64,000 bases of DNA from Rhizobiales bacterium 2SD (GTDB taxonomy: Bacteria; Pseudomonadota; Alphaproteobacteria; Rhizobiales; Beijerinckiaceae), in NCBI GenBank assembly GCA_005502805.1, contig SCMY01000006.1, forward strand, positions 186,001 through 250,000, read 5' to 3'. Every line of letters starts with the position of its first letter. Position 1 is the first letter of the stretch. Shown one piece after another: positions 17,738 to 25,504 of this stretch. The position numbers and the translations under genes are program-made. Under the pieces are notes generated by a model. It did no database searches. It worked only from the letters and a program-made list of their open reading frames with translations, and was not told the DNA's origin.

Positions 17738-18349
17738 TCAGCAGGAGAGGAGCTGTCCCGAGCCTGTCAGCAGCTTGAGGCCGAAATAGAGCAGGATCAG
17801 GAGGGCGGCGCCGCCGAGCGCGATCAGCTTCAGCCGCTTCTCGATGAAGTGGCGGATCGTCTCGCCATAGCGGCGCAGCAGGAAGGCGAGGGCGAAGAAA
17901 CGGGCGCCGCGGGCGAGGATGCAGGAGAGCACGAAGAAGCCGAGCCCGATATGGACGGCGCCGGCTAGGATCGTCACCACCTTGATCGGCGGCAGGTGCG
18001 CCAGGCCCGAGGTGGTGAGCAGCAGCAGCGTGGTGTCGGGGCCGGCGCAAGCGCGCAATTGCTCGAAGGCGCCGAGCTTGCCGTAGAAGGCGAGCACCGG
18101 CCGCGCCAGCGCGTCGAAGGCGTAGTAGCCGAGCGCGTAGCCGGCGATGCCACCGAGTGTCGAGAACACCGTCGCGATCAAAGCGAGGCGATAGGCCCGC
18201 TGCGGCTTGGCCAGCGCCATCGGCACGAACAGCACGTCGGCCGGGATCAGGAAGAAGGAGCTCTCGATGAAGGCGACGACGGCGAGCCAGACCTGCGCAC
18301 TGCGGCGCGCGGCGAGCGAGAGCGTCCAGAGATAGAGCCGTTCGAACAT
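17738..18349 (-). CDS. YqaA-family (DedA-like) membrane protein
   Basis: A 203-residue protein with about four to five membrane segments. Features include FIESSFFLIPADVLFVPMAL and the helix-breaking GGIAGYALGYYAFDALARP segment, typical of YqaA/SNARE-associated DedA-type proteins. This superfamily is linked to lipid or membrane homeostasis, and the exact activity here is unknown. It is followed by dsbB. Confidence 0.85.
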   Translation of the reverse strand: MFERLYLWTLSLAARRSAQVWLAVVAFIESSFFLIPADVLFVPMALAKPQRAYRLALIATVFSTLGGIAGYALGYYAFDALARPVLAFYGKLGAFEQLRACAGPDTTLLLLTTSGLAHLPPIKVVTILAGAVHIGLGFFVLSCILARGARFFALAFLLRRYGETIRHFIEKRLKLIALGGAALLILLYFGLKLLTGSGQLLSC

Positions 18350-18421
18350 CGCCGCCCCTTAGCGGGTACGGGGACTTCCGTCCATCGCCGCGACGCCGCG
18401 GGAAAAGCCATTCACGCGAGA

Positions 18422-18449
18422 TTGACCGGCCCTTGCCGATCGCTATAGT
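18422..18449 (+). promoter_or_regulatory. Promoter of tRNA-Leu
   Basis: TTGACC (18422-18427) and TATAGT (18444-18449) with a 16-bp spacer lie 17 bases ahead of the mature tRNA 5-prime end. They match sigma-70 boxes well for a stable RNA gene. Confidence 0.7.
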
Positions 18450-18466
18450 CCGCCCGCCCGAAAGGG

Positions 18467-18551
18467 GCCCCTGTGGCGGAATTGGTAGACGCGCTCGACT
18501 CAAAATCGAGTTCCGCAAGGAGTGCTGGTTCGATCCCGGCCAGGGGCACCA
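18467..18551 (+). tRNA. tRNA-Leu (anticodon CAA)
   Basis: An 85-nt class II tRNA. The acceptor stem is GCCCCTG paired with CAGGGGC (18541-18547), with discriminator A at 18548 and an encoded CCA at 18549-18551. The anticodon stem CTCGA/TCGAG encloses the loop CTCAAAA, giving anticodon CAA, which reads TTG. The long variable arm expected of leucine tRNAs is present, followed by GGTTCGATCCC of the T arm. No integrated element follows it; a normal gene begins 120 bases on. Confidence 0.97.
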
Positions 18552-18671
18552 TTCTTCACGGCATTGTGCCGCCTGCCCGATGCGCCGGGCTCAGCGCCCT
18601 AAAATCGCCGCTCGTCCCCGCTCTGTCTTGCTCCCGAATCGATCCTTACGGGTAGCCGAGGAGACGTAAGC

Positions 18672-19163
18672 ATGAGGACAGCCGCCATCGTCGTCGCAGC
18701 CAGCGTTCTCGGGGCCATTCCGGCCTTCGCTGAGGAACTGCCGGAACGCAAGCCGGGCCTCTGGGAGAGCAAGTCGACGAGCGCCGAGGGCGAGACGAGC
18801 GCCAAGCAATGCGTCGGTCCCGGCACCGACCGCGCCATGGTCGGCGGCATGGCTGGCGCTGCCTGCTCGAAGATGGAGGTGACGAAGACCGCGGCTGGCT
18901 ATGCCGTCGCAACCGAATGCACGATCGGCCAGATCAAGGCGGAAGGCAGCAGTGTCGTCACTGGTGATTTCCAGACGAGCGTGCGTACGGAGGGCACCAC
19001 CAAGCTCACCGGCATGCCCGGCCAGGCGGGAGTGGTCGAACGCAAGCTCGTGGTCGAGGCCAAGCGTGTCGGCGATTGCGGCCCGGGCCAGAAGCCCGGA
19101 GACATCATCATGCCCGATGGCAAGGTGATCTCGATGCCGGGAGCAGCCGGCGCGAAGCCCTGA
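18672..19163 (+). CDS. DUF3617-type secreted protein
   Basis: A 163-residue protein with a signal peptide cleaved near IPAFA-EELP. The mature part starts ERKPGLWESKSTS, the usual DUF3617 opening. Three spaced cysteines (KQCVG, ACSKM, TECTIG) and a fourth near the end (DCGPG) are probably disulfide-bonded in the periplasm. The function of the family is unknown. It stands alone between tRNA-Leu and doxX. Confidence 0.75.
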   Translation: MRTAAIVVAASVLGAIPAFAEELPERKPGLWESKSTSAEGETSAKQCVGPGTDRAMVGGMAGAACSKMEVTKTAAGYAVATECTIGQIKAEGSSVVTGDFQTSVRTEGTTKLTGMPGQAGVVERKLVVEAKRVGDCGPGQKPGDIIMPDGKVISMPGAAGAKP

Positions 19164-19284
19164 TCCCCGTCGCGAGCGAACGCCGCGAGTTCGCAAACGG
19201 CCGATGAAAAAAATCGGCGGGCATGTCACATCTGGCCGAACCAGTTCGTCCTGTTGGAGAGCGCTGCAGCGGCCATGCCGTCCT

Positions 19285-19300
19285 GTGAAGCGCGCTTCAC
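19285..19300. promoter_or_regulatory. Perfect 16-bp palindrome ahead of doxX
   Basis: GTGAAGCGCGCTTCAC is fully symmetric and flanked by CC and GG, which extend the dyad with one mismatch. It lies 16 bases before the doxX start. A dimeric repressor site is likely, but no regulator gene lies next to it. Confidence 0.5.
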
Positions 19301-19315
19301 CGGACGAGGACGGAC

Positions 19316-19702
19316 ATGGCAACGGACATTTTTCTGGCTGGCGCGGAGAGCGCCACCGCCGCGGGGCGACTGCTTCTGGGCGGGGCTTTCGCCTTCGCCG
19401 GCTTGCGCAACATCGTCAACAGGGGCCTGCTGGCGGGCCTGATCGGCGCGCGCGGTGTACCGCTGCCGGCCGTCACCCTATGGCTCGGCATCGTCTTGCA
19501 GATCATCGCCGGACTGATGATCATCTGTGGCATCCAGGTCTCGCTGGCCGCTTTGATGTTGCTCGCCTTCCTGGTGGCGGCGACACCGATGTTCAACAAT
19601 TTCTGGGATCACCAGGGGCTGGACCGGGCCAATCGCATCAATGGCTTCGTCGCCAATATCGCGATCGCCGGTGGCATCTTCGGCTTGATCGGCCAGGGGT
19701 GA
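19316..19702 (+). CDS. DoxX-family membrane protein
   Basis: A 128-residue protein with four hydrophobic helices (roughly residues 12-35, 50-70, 75-95 and 110-127). The conserved DoxX opening GRLLLGGAFAFAGLRNI is present. DoxX proteins are linked to thiol or redox stress and to quinone reduction, but the role of this member is unknown. It converges on fucU with a five-base gap. Confidence 0.85.
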   Translation: MATDIFLAGAESATAAGRLLLGGAFAFAGLRNIVNRGLLAGLIGARGVPLPAVTLWLGIVLQIIAGLMIICGIQVSLAALMLLAFLVAATPMFNNFWDHQGLDRANRINGFVANIAIAGGIFGLIGQG

Positions 19703-19707
19703 GTTGG

Positions 19708-20163
19708 TCAGCCGGGCTCGCCGGCGATCACGCCCTTCCTGAACAGGAAGCAGCCATAGGGGCGGGGATCGCCGACCTGCACCACGGCGAAGGCCTGCTT
19801 GGCCGCCTCGTAGAAGGCGAAGCGCTCAATGCCGGCGAGCGGCTCGGGGCGGCCGAGCGCCCGGTCGAGTTCGGCCTGCACCTGTGTCTGCACCTCGGGG
19901 ATCGCCTCAGCATCGCCGACGACGAGCATGCGCCGCGCCGGCTCAGGCTCGAAATCGTCGATCGGCAGCACTGAGAGGATGGCGCGCGCAGTCCGTGCCA
20001 TGGTGAGGCCCGGCAGGCGCACCAGTCGTCCGCTGGTGGTGGCGCGGGCGATCTTTTCGGCCGGGTGGTTTGCGTCGACGAGAGCGAGGTCGTCGCCATG
20101 GCCCATGGCCGCGAGTACCCAGAGCAGATCGGCGGAGAGGACAGGGTCGATATCCTTGAGCAT
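19708..20163 (-). CDS. fucU: L-fucose mutarotase (RbsD/FucU family)
   Basis: A 151-residue enzyme that interconverts the alpha and beta anomers of L-fucose. Catalytic and binding residues of the family are visible: His22 in GHGD, Asp30 in DANHP, and the C-terminal PYGCFLFRKG with Tyr136. The start at 20163 lies one base after the lactonase stop, so it is the last gene of a three-gene minus-strand operon with the amidohydrolase and aldose dehydrogenase. Confidence 0.92.
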   Translation of the reverse strand: MLKDIDPVLSADLLWVLAAMGHGDDLALVDANHPAEKIARATTSGRLVRLPGLTMARTARAILSVLPIDDFEPEPARRMLVVGDAEAIPEVQTQVQAELDRALGRPEPLAGIERFAFYEAAKQAFAVVQVGDPRPYGCFLFRKGVIAGEPG

Positions 20164-20164
20164 G

Positions 20165-21004
20165 TCACTGACGTCCGCGCTGCGAGAGGTAGAGTTTTTG
20201 GGCGTTCCCGCCGAAGACGGCAGCGCGCTGCGCTTCTGGGAGGTCGAAGAGGAGCGCTTCGGCAGCCTCGATCCATTGCGCATAGGAAGCGTGCAGCGTC
20301 ACCACGGGCCAGTCGCTGCCGAAGATCAACCGCTCCGGGCCGAAGGTCGCCAGTAGGTGCTCGACGACCGGCCGCAGCGTTTCCAGCGTCCAGTCCGGGC
20401 CGGCCTCGGTGACGAGCCCGGAGAGCTTGCAGGTGAGGCGCGGGTGCGCCGCTAGCGCGCTCATGCCGTCGCGCCAGGCGGCGAGGTCGCCGGTGACGAG
20501 GTCGGGCTTGGCACCGTGGTCGATGACGCAGGCGAGATCGGGATGCCGCTCCAGCACCGTGAGCATTGGCGCGATATGGCGCGGCTTCAGCAGAGCATCG
20601 AAGACGAGGCCATGGGTGATCATCGCGTTGAAAGCCGGCGCCAGAGCTGGGCGCGCCAACCAATTGTCGTCCGCGAGGTCCTGGACCATCGGGCGCAGAC
20701 CAACGAGCAGCGGGTCGGCGGCCAGGGCGCCGATGCGCTCCGCTACATCAGGCGCATCGAAATCGGTCCAGCCGACGACGCCGGCGGCGAACGGTGTCTT
20801 TGCGGCGATGTCGAGCAGATAGGCTGTCTCGGCCTCGGTCGGCGCAGCTTGGACCAGGATGGTGCGTTCGATCGCCTGTTCGGCGAGGAGCGGGGCGAGG
20901 TCGTCGGGGCCGAAATCGCGATAGATCAGCCCGAGCGCCGGCGTCAGCCAGCCATAATCGCCGCGAGCGAGGCTCCAGAAATGCTGATGGGCGTCGATGC
21001 GCAT
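20165..21004 (-). CDS. Amidohydrolase-family sugar lactonase (probable L-fuconolactonase)
   Basis: A 279-residue TIM-barrel metal-dependent hydrolase. The N-terminal DAHQHFW gives metal ligands His6 and His8, and the late GSDWPV motif supplies the catalytic Asp. This subgroup includes L-fuconolactone and L-rhamnonolactone hydrolases. The flanking fucU and aldose dehydrogenase make L-fuconolactonase the best reading. ATG 21004 lies four bases past the dehydrogenase stop; ATG 21028 is an alternative that would overlap that gene. Confidence 0.82.
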   Translation of the reverse strand: MRIDAHQHFWSLARGDYGWLTPALGLIYRDFGPDDLAPLLAEQAIERTILVQAAPTEAETAYLLDIAAKTPFAAGVVGWTDFDAPDVAERIGALAADPLLVGLRPMVQDLADDNWLARPALAPAFNAMITHGLVFDALLKPRHIAPMLTVLERHPDLACVIDHGAKPDLVTGDLAAWRDGMSALAAHPRLTCKLSGLVTEAGPDWTLETLRPVVEHLLATFGPERLIFGSDWPVVTLHASYAQWIEAAEALLFDLPEAQRAAVFGGNAQKLYLSQRGRQ

Positions 21005-21008
21005 GGCG

Positions 21009-22031
21009 TCAGGCCGGAACCGGGACATCGGCGCCGAGCAGACCCTCGGCCTTCAGCTCTGTCCAGAGGGCGGTCGGAATCGGGGCGGATAGTTCCGTGA
21101 CCTGGTCGGCGACTTCATCCGGCTTGACCGCGCCCATGACCAGGCTCGCGACAGCGGGATGGCCGAGCGGGAACTGCAGCGCGGCGCGGCGCAGCGGCAC
21201 GCCATGGCGGGCGCAGACCGCTTCGATCGCCGCGACGCGGGCGAGGATTTGAGGCGAGGCGGGCTGGTAGTTGTATTTCGCGCCGGCGATTGGGCCGGTG
21301 GCGAGGATGCCGGAATTGAAAACGCCGCCGAGCATCAGGTCGATGCCCTTCGCCTGAGCCAGGGGCATGAAGGACGCGAGTCCCGGCTGCTCCAGCAGGG
21401 AATAGCGTCCGGCCAGCAGCATCGTGTCGAAATCGCCGGCGCGGGCGAAGCGCTCGCACATCTCGGCTTCGTTGACGCCGACACCGATCGCCTTGACCGC
21501 ACCGGCTGCACGCAGCTTGTCGAGGGCGCGATAGGCGCCGTCCATGGCCTGCGCAAAGCGTTCCTCGATCGCGTCCTTGCCATGGGTCCAGACATCGACA
21601 TCGTGGATCAGCACGACATCGATCCGGTCGACGCCGAGCCGCAGCGCCGACTGCTCGAGCGAGCGCATGGCGCCGTCATAGGAGTAGTCGAAGCGCATTC
21701 CGTGCGGCAGGCCGCCGAGATAGCCTGAGCCATTGCCGCGGCCGGCGAAGGGTTCGGCGACGCGGCCGATCTTGGTCGAGATCACCACGTCCTTGCGCCC
21801 CGAGCGCCGCAGCGCCGCGCCGATCCGGTGCTCGGAGAGGCCGTGGCCATAGAGCGGTGAGGTGTCGACCAGATTGATGCCGGAGGCGAGCGCTGTCTCG
21901 ACCGTCGCGACGGCACTCGCCTCGACGATATGAGCGTAGAGATCGCCCAGCGGGGCGCCGCCGAAACCGAGCGTCGTGACCTTGAGGCCGGAGCGGCCGA
22001 GCGGTCGAAGGGGAAGCGCGGAAGTCGTCAT
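21009..22031 (-). CDS. Aldo/keto reductase, probable L-fucose (D-threo-aldose) 1-dehydrogenase
   Basis: A 340-residue NAD(P)-dependent enzyme with the AKR tetrad Asp56, Tyr61, Lys87 and His143 (DTSPLYG, STKIG, LIHDVD). The sequence follows the D-threo-aldose/L-fucose dehydrogenase subgroup (opening RPLGRSGLKVTTLGFGGAPL). It would oxidise L-fucose to L-fuconolactone for the next enzyme in the operon. It is divergent from the ABC solute-binding gene, so import and catabolism probably share control. Confidence 0.85.
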   Translation of the reverse strand: MTTSALPLRPLGRSGLKVTTLGFGGAPLGDLYAHIVEASAVATVETALASGINLVDTSPLYGHGLSEHRIGAALRRSGRKDVVISTKIGRVAEPFAGRGNGSGYLGGLPHGMRFDYSYDGAMRSLEQSALRLGVDRIDVVLIHDVDVWTHGKDAIEERFAQAMDGAYRALDKLRAAGAVKAIGVGVNEAEMCERFARAGDFDTMLLAGRYSLLEQPGLASFMPLAQAKGIDLMLGGVFNSGILATGPIAGAKYNYQPASPQILARVAAIEAVCARHGVPLRRAALQFPLGHPAVASLVMGAVKPDEVADQVTELSAPIPTALWTELKAEGLLGADVPVPA

Positions 22032-22053
22032 CGAAGCCCGGGTGCTCGGTCGT

Positions 22054-22093
22054 GTTGCATCACTATGTGCACGTCAACATGTTAGCTTGCAAC
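22054..22093. promoter_or_regulatory. Candidate operator in the divergent fucose promoter region
   Basis: Inverted GTTGCA (22054-22059) and TGCAAC (22088-22093) enclose an AT-richer stretch containing GTGCAC. This lies between the divergent aldose dehydrogenase and solute-binding genes. The GntR regulator at 26412 is the obvious candidate to bind here. The evidence is weak. Confidence 0.3.
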
Positions 22094-22215
22094 CGCATTC
22101 GTTCCAGACTAGCGTGCGCACCATTCCGGTGGGTGCGGGCCATGCTGAGCCCGCTTGCCGGAACCGGATCAAGACGGCCTGCAACGGCCGCGCATCAGTC
22201 CAGGGGAGGACATCC

Positions 22216-23565
22216 ATGACCGAGATCTTGAAGCCGACGCGGCGTGGCCTGCTGCGCGGCGCCGCCGCGCTCGGCGCGACCGGCGCCATCGCCTCGCCTT
22301 TGGTGCTGCGCGAGGCCCGCGCCCAGGCCGCCTTCAACTGGAAGCGCTTGTCCGGCCAGTCGATCGACGTGCTGCTGGTCAAGAACCCGCGCTCGGACCT
22401 GTTCCAGGCGGCCGAGAAGGAGTTCACCGAGCTCACTGGCATCAAGGTCTCCTCCGAGCAGGTGCCGGAGCAGCAGCAGCGCCAGAAGGCGGTGATCGAG
22501 TTCGCCTCGGGCAAGCCGAGCTTCGACGTCAGCGCGATCTCGCTGCATGTGCAAAAGCGCATGGCGGCGAAGGGCAAATGGTTCGCCGACCTGTCGCCGA
22601 TGATCAAGGACGCCTCGCTGACCTCGCCCGACTTCAACTTCGAGGATTTCGGCGCCGGCGCGGTCGCCTATGCCCGCCAGGCTGACGGGGCGCTCGATAC
22701 GCTGCCTTACTTCGTCGACTACTGGATGGTCTACTACAACAAGGAATTGTTCGACGCGAAGGGCGTCGCCTACCCGAAGAGCATGGACGAGATGGCGGTC
22801 GCCGCTGCCAAGCTGCACGACCCGGCTAAGGGCGTCGCCGGCTTCGTCTCGCGCGGCCTGAAGAACGCCAACGTCCCGGTCTGGGCTTGCCTGCTGCTCG
22901 GCCAGGGCGTCGAGACCACCTCGGCCGACGGCAAGCTCCTGACCGATACGCCCGAGGCGATCTGGGCCGGCGAGCTCTACAAGAAGCTCAACAAGGATAC
23001 CGGCCCGGTCGGCTCGGTCGGCTTCAACTGGAACGAATGCCAGACCACCTTCATGCAGGGCCGCGCCGCGATGTGGCTCGACGGTATCGGTTTCGCGACC
23101 CCGCTGGAAGACCCCAGCAAGTCGCGCATCGTCGGCAAGGTCGGCTATGGCGTCACCCCGCCCGGGCCGAAGGCGCACCATGCCGGCATGTTCGGCGACG
23201 GCATCGGCATCTCGCGCGGCTCCGCCAAGAAGGAGGCGGCCTGGCTCTACATCCAGTTCATCACCAACAAGGTCCAGCAGCTCGCCATGCTCAAGGCGGG
23301 CGCCGGCGCTCCGGCCCGCTCCTCGGCCTATAGCGACACCGCGACGATCGAGGCCTCGAAGTTCGGCAAGCAGTATTTCGACTGCCTGCTGCAATCGGCC
23401 AAGATCGCCCGCGCCGCGCTGCCGCAGATCGTCCCGGTCACCGAGTTCCGCGACGTCTTCGGCGTCGGCCTGACCAACATGATCGGCGGCGCCGATGTCG
23501 CGGCCGAGCTGAAGAAGGCGACGGAGGCCTTCGCGCCGGTGCTGGCCAAGAGCGAGCAGGGCTGA
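22216..23565 (+). CDS. ABC sugar-binding protein, Tat-exported
   Basis: A 449-residue extracellular solute-binding protein of family 1. The leader has a twin arginine at residues 9-10 (PTRRGLLRG) and an alanine-rich h-region ending near AQA, so Tat export is likely. ATG 22216 follows a good GGGGAGGA site. The mature part has the maltose-binding-like fold (for example YFVDYWMVYYNKELFDAKG). Two permeases follow but no ATPase. The substrate is inferred to be L-fucose or a related deoxysugar from the divergent catabolic genes. Confidence 0.88.
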   Translation: MTEILKPTRRGLLRGAAALGATGAIASPLVLREARAQAAFNWKRLSGQSIDVLLVKNPRSDLFQAAEKEFTELTGIKVSSEQVPEQQQRQKAVIEFASGKPSFDVSAISLHVQKRMAAKGKWFADLSPMIKDASLTSPDFNFEDFGAGAVAYARQADGALDTLPYFVDYWMVYYNKELFDAKGVAYPKSMDEMAVAAAKLHDPAKGVAGFVSRGLKNANVPVWACLLLGQGVETTSADGKLLTDTPEAIWAGELYKKLNKDTGPVGSVGFNWNECQTTFMQGRAAMWLDGIGFATPLEDPSKSRIVGKVGYGVTPPGPKAHHAGMFGDGIGISRGSAKKEAAWLYIQFITNKVQQLAMLKAGAGAPARSSAYSDTATIEASKFGKQYFDCLLQSAKIARAALPQIVPVTEFRDVFGVGLTNMIGGADVAAELKKATEAFAPVLAKSEQG

Positions 23566-23590
23566 GGGCTGACAGACTGGCCGCCGCACG

Positions 23591-23683
23591 CGTCATGGTC
23601 GGGCTTGTCCCGACCATCCACGTCTTCCTGCGGCCAGGGCGATGTTCAAGACGTGGATGCTCGCCACAAGGGCGAGCATGACG
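23591..23683. repeat. Four-way-junction intergenic element, type A copy 1
   Basis: The outer stem CGTC/GACG (23591-23594, 23680-23683) encloses three abutting 9-bp hairpins. These are ATGGTCGGG with loop cttgt (23595-23617), CCACGTCTT/AAGACGTGG (23618-23656), and ATGCTCGCC with loop acaag (23657-23679). No base is left unpaired at the junction. It begins 26 bases after the solute-binding-protein stop and before the first permease. Confidence 0.88.
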
Positions 23684-23705
23684 GTGTGAGTTTCCAGAGC
23701 CAATA

Positions 23706-24635
23706 ATGACCAGCACCACCCTGCCAGCCAGCAGCCTGACGAACCCGGCGCAAGCTCCTGCGGCGGACTCGCAGGATTTCACGCCGCGCTACTGGCTGTT
23801 CTCTTTGCCGGCGGTTCTGATCATCGCCAGCGTGATCGTCTTCCCCTGGCTGTTCACGCTCTATATGTCGACGCAGGACTGGAAGATCGGCGGCGGCCAG
23901 GAATTCGTCGGCCTGCAGAACTTCGTCGAGCTCCTGCGCGACCCGCGCTTCATCGAGTCGATGGGGCACACCTTCTACTACACGGTGCTCGCGGTGGTGC
24001 TGCCGATCCTGTTCGGCACCGCCGCGGCGCTGGTCTTCCATCGCGAATTTCCGTTCCGCGGTCTGCTGCGCACCATCTTCGTCATGCCGATGATGGCGAC
24101 GCCGGTCGCTGTCGCACTGGTCTGGACGATGATGTTCCACCCCCAGCTCGGCGTGCTGAACTATCTGCTCTCGCTGGTCGGCATCGGGCCGCAGGCCTGG
24201 GTCTATTCGCCCAACACCGTGATCCCGACGCTGATCCTGGTCGAGGTCTGGCACTGGACGCCTTTGGTCATGCTGATCGTGCTCGGTGGTCTCGCCGGCC
24301 TGCCGCGCGAGCCTTACGAGTCCGCGCTGATCGATGGCGCCAATGCCTGGCACATGTTCCGCCACATTACGCTGCCGCTGGTCTGGCCCTTCATCATGGT
24401 CGCGATCGTGATCCGCACCATCGATGCGCTGAAGGCCTTCGACACGATCTTCGTGATCACTCAGGGCGGGCCCGGAACGTCCTCGGAGACGCTCAACATC
24501 TTCCTCTATCTGCAGGCCTTCCAGTTCTACAAGATCGGCTACGCCTCGGCGGTCGTGGTGATCTTCTTCGTGATCATCATCATGCTGTCGCTGCTGCTGC
24601 TCTATGCGCGCCAGAAGTCGAAGTGGAACGCGTGA
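23706..24635 (+). CDS. ABC sugar transporter permease (MalF type)
   Basis: A 309-residue protein with six predicted helices. The cytoplasmic EAA loop, which docks with the ATPase, reads EPYESALIDGANAWHMFRHI followed by TLPL. It pairs with the next permease, whose start overlaps its stop by one base. It is part of the uptake system with the solute-binding protein at 22216. Confidence 0.93.
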   Translation: MTSTTLPASSLTNPAQAPAADSQDFTPRYWLFSLPAVLIIASVIVFPWLFTLYMSTQDWKIGGGQEFVGLQNFVELLRDPRFIESMGHTFYYTVLAVVLPILFGTAAALVFHREFPFRGLLRTIFVMPMMATPVAVALVWTMMFHPQLGVLNYLLSLVGIGPQAWVYSPNTVIPTLILVEVWHWTPLVMLIVLGGLAGLPREPYESALIDGANAWHMFRHITLPLVWPFIMVAIVIRTIDALKAFDTIFVITQGGPGTSSETLNIFLYLQAFQFYKIGYASAVVVIFFVIIIMLSLLLLYARQKSKWNA

Positions 24636-25453
24636 TGAAGCGGCTCCTCTCGAAATTCGGCTTCTACGCCTCGGTCTTCGTGCTGGTCTCGCCGGCGGTG
24701 CTGGTCTTCCTCTGGATGATCTCGCTCTCGCTCAAGAACGAGCTCGACAACACCGCCTTCCCGCCGGTGTTCATCCCGAACCCGCCGACCTTCGCCAACT
24801 ATCTCGACGTGTTCGAGAAGAACAATTTCGCGCTCTATCTCTGGAACTCGATCCTGGTGACGGGCGGCGCGGTGCTGGTCGGCCTCGCCGTCGGCGTGCC
24901 CGCCGGCTATGGCATCGCCCGCGGCAAGGCCCATAAATTCGCGATCCTGATCCTGGTCGCCAGGATGACGCCGGCTTTGTCCTATCTGATCCCGCTCTTC
25001 CTGCTGTTCCAGATCACCGGCCTCGTCGGCACCATCACCGCGCTGGTGATCACCCATCTCGTCATCACCATCCCGATCATCGTCTGGATCATGATCGGGT
25101 ACTTCGAGAACGTGCCGATGGAGCTGGAGGACGCGGCCCGCATCGACGGCGCCACGACCTGGCAGGCTTTCCGCCATGTCGCGCTGCCTTTGGCCCGGCC
25201 CGGCATCGTCGTCGGCGGCATCCTCGCTTTCATCTTCTCCTGGAACAACTTCATCTTCTCGGTCGTGCTTGGCGGCAAGGCGAGCCGCACGCTGCCCTCG
25301 GCCGTCTACAACTCGCTGACCTTCGAGCAGATCTCCTGGGGTCCGCTCGCGGCCGCCGCTTTGCTCGTCACGCTTCCCGTCCTGCTGCTGACCGTCCTCG
25401 CCCAGCGCGAGATCGTCGCCGGCCTCTCCGCCGGAGGGCTGAAGGATGGCTGA
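24635..25453 (+). CDS. ABC sugar transporter permease (MalG type)
   Basis: A 272-residue protein with six helices. Its EAA loop reads MELEDAARIDGATTWQAFRH and then VALPL, typical of the second permease of carbohydrate importers. ATG 24635 overlaps the stop of the first permease. The operon continues directly to an aldolase and has no ATP-binding gene. That subunit must come from elsewhere, and the nearest candidate is the MalK-type gene at 32081-33136. Confidence 0.93.
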   Translation: MKRLLSKFGFYASVFVLVSPAVLVFLWMISLSLKNELDNTAFPPVFIPNPPTFANYLDVFEKNNFALYLWNSILVTGGAVLVGLAVGVPAGYGIARGKAHKFAILILVARMTPALSYLIPLFLLFQITGLVGTITALVITHLVITIPIIVWIMIGYFENVPMELEDAARIDGATTWQAFRHVALPLARPGIVVGGILAFIFSWNNFIFSVVLGGKASRTLPSAVYNSLTFEQISWGPLAAAALLVTLPVLLLTVLAQREIVAGLSAGGLKDG

Positions 25454-25504
25454 CATCGCCTGCCCAATCTCCCAGTCGCACATCTCACGGAAAGACGCTT
25501 CGCA

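Noticed and set aside
18467..18671. tRNA-Leu as an integration site for a mobile element
   Set aside because: No duplicated tRNA 3-prime end, integrase or composition shift follows it; ordinary chromosomal genes continue.
23591..23683. Cloverleaf-like repeat as a tRNA or tRNA-derived gene
   Set aside because: There is no T-arm consensus, no seven-base anticodon loop and no acceptor/CCA end. Copies differ by compensatory stem changes as in dispersed palindromic elements.
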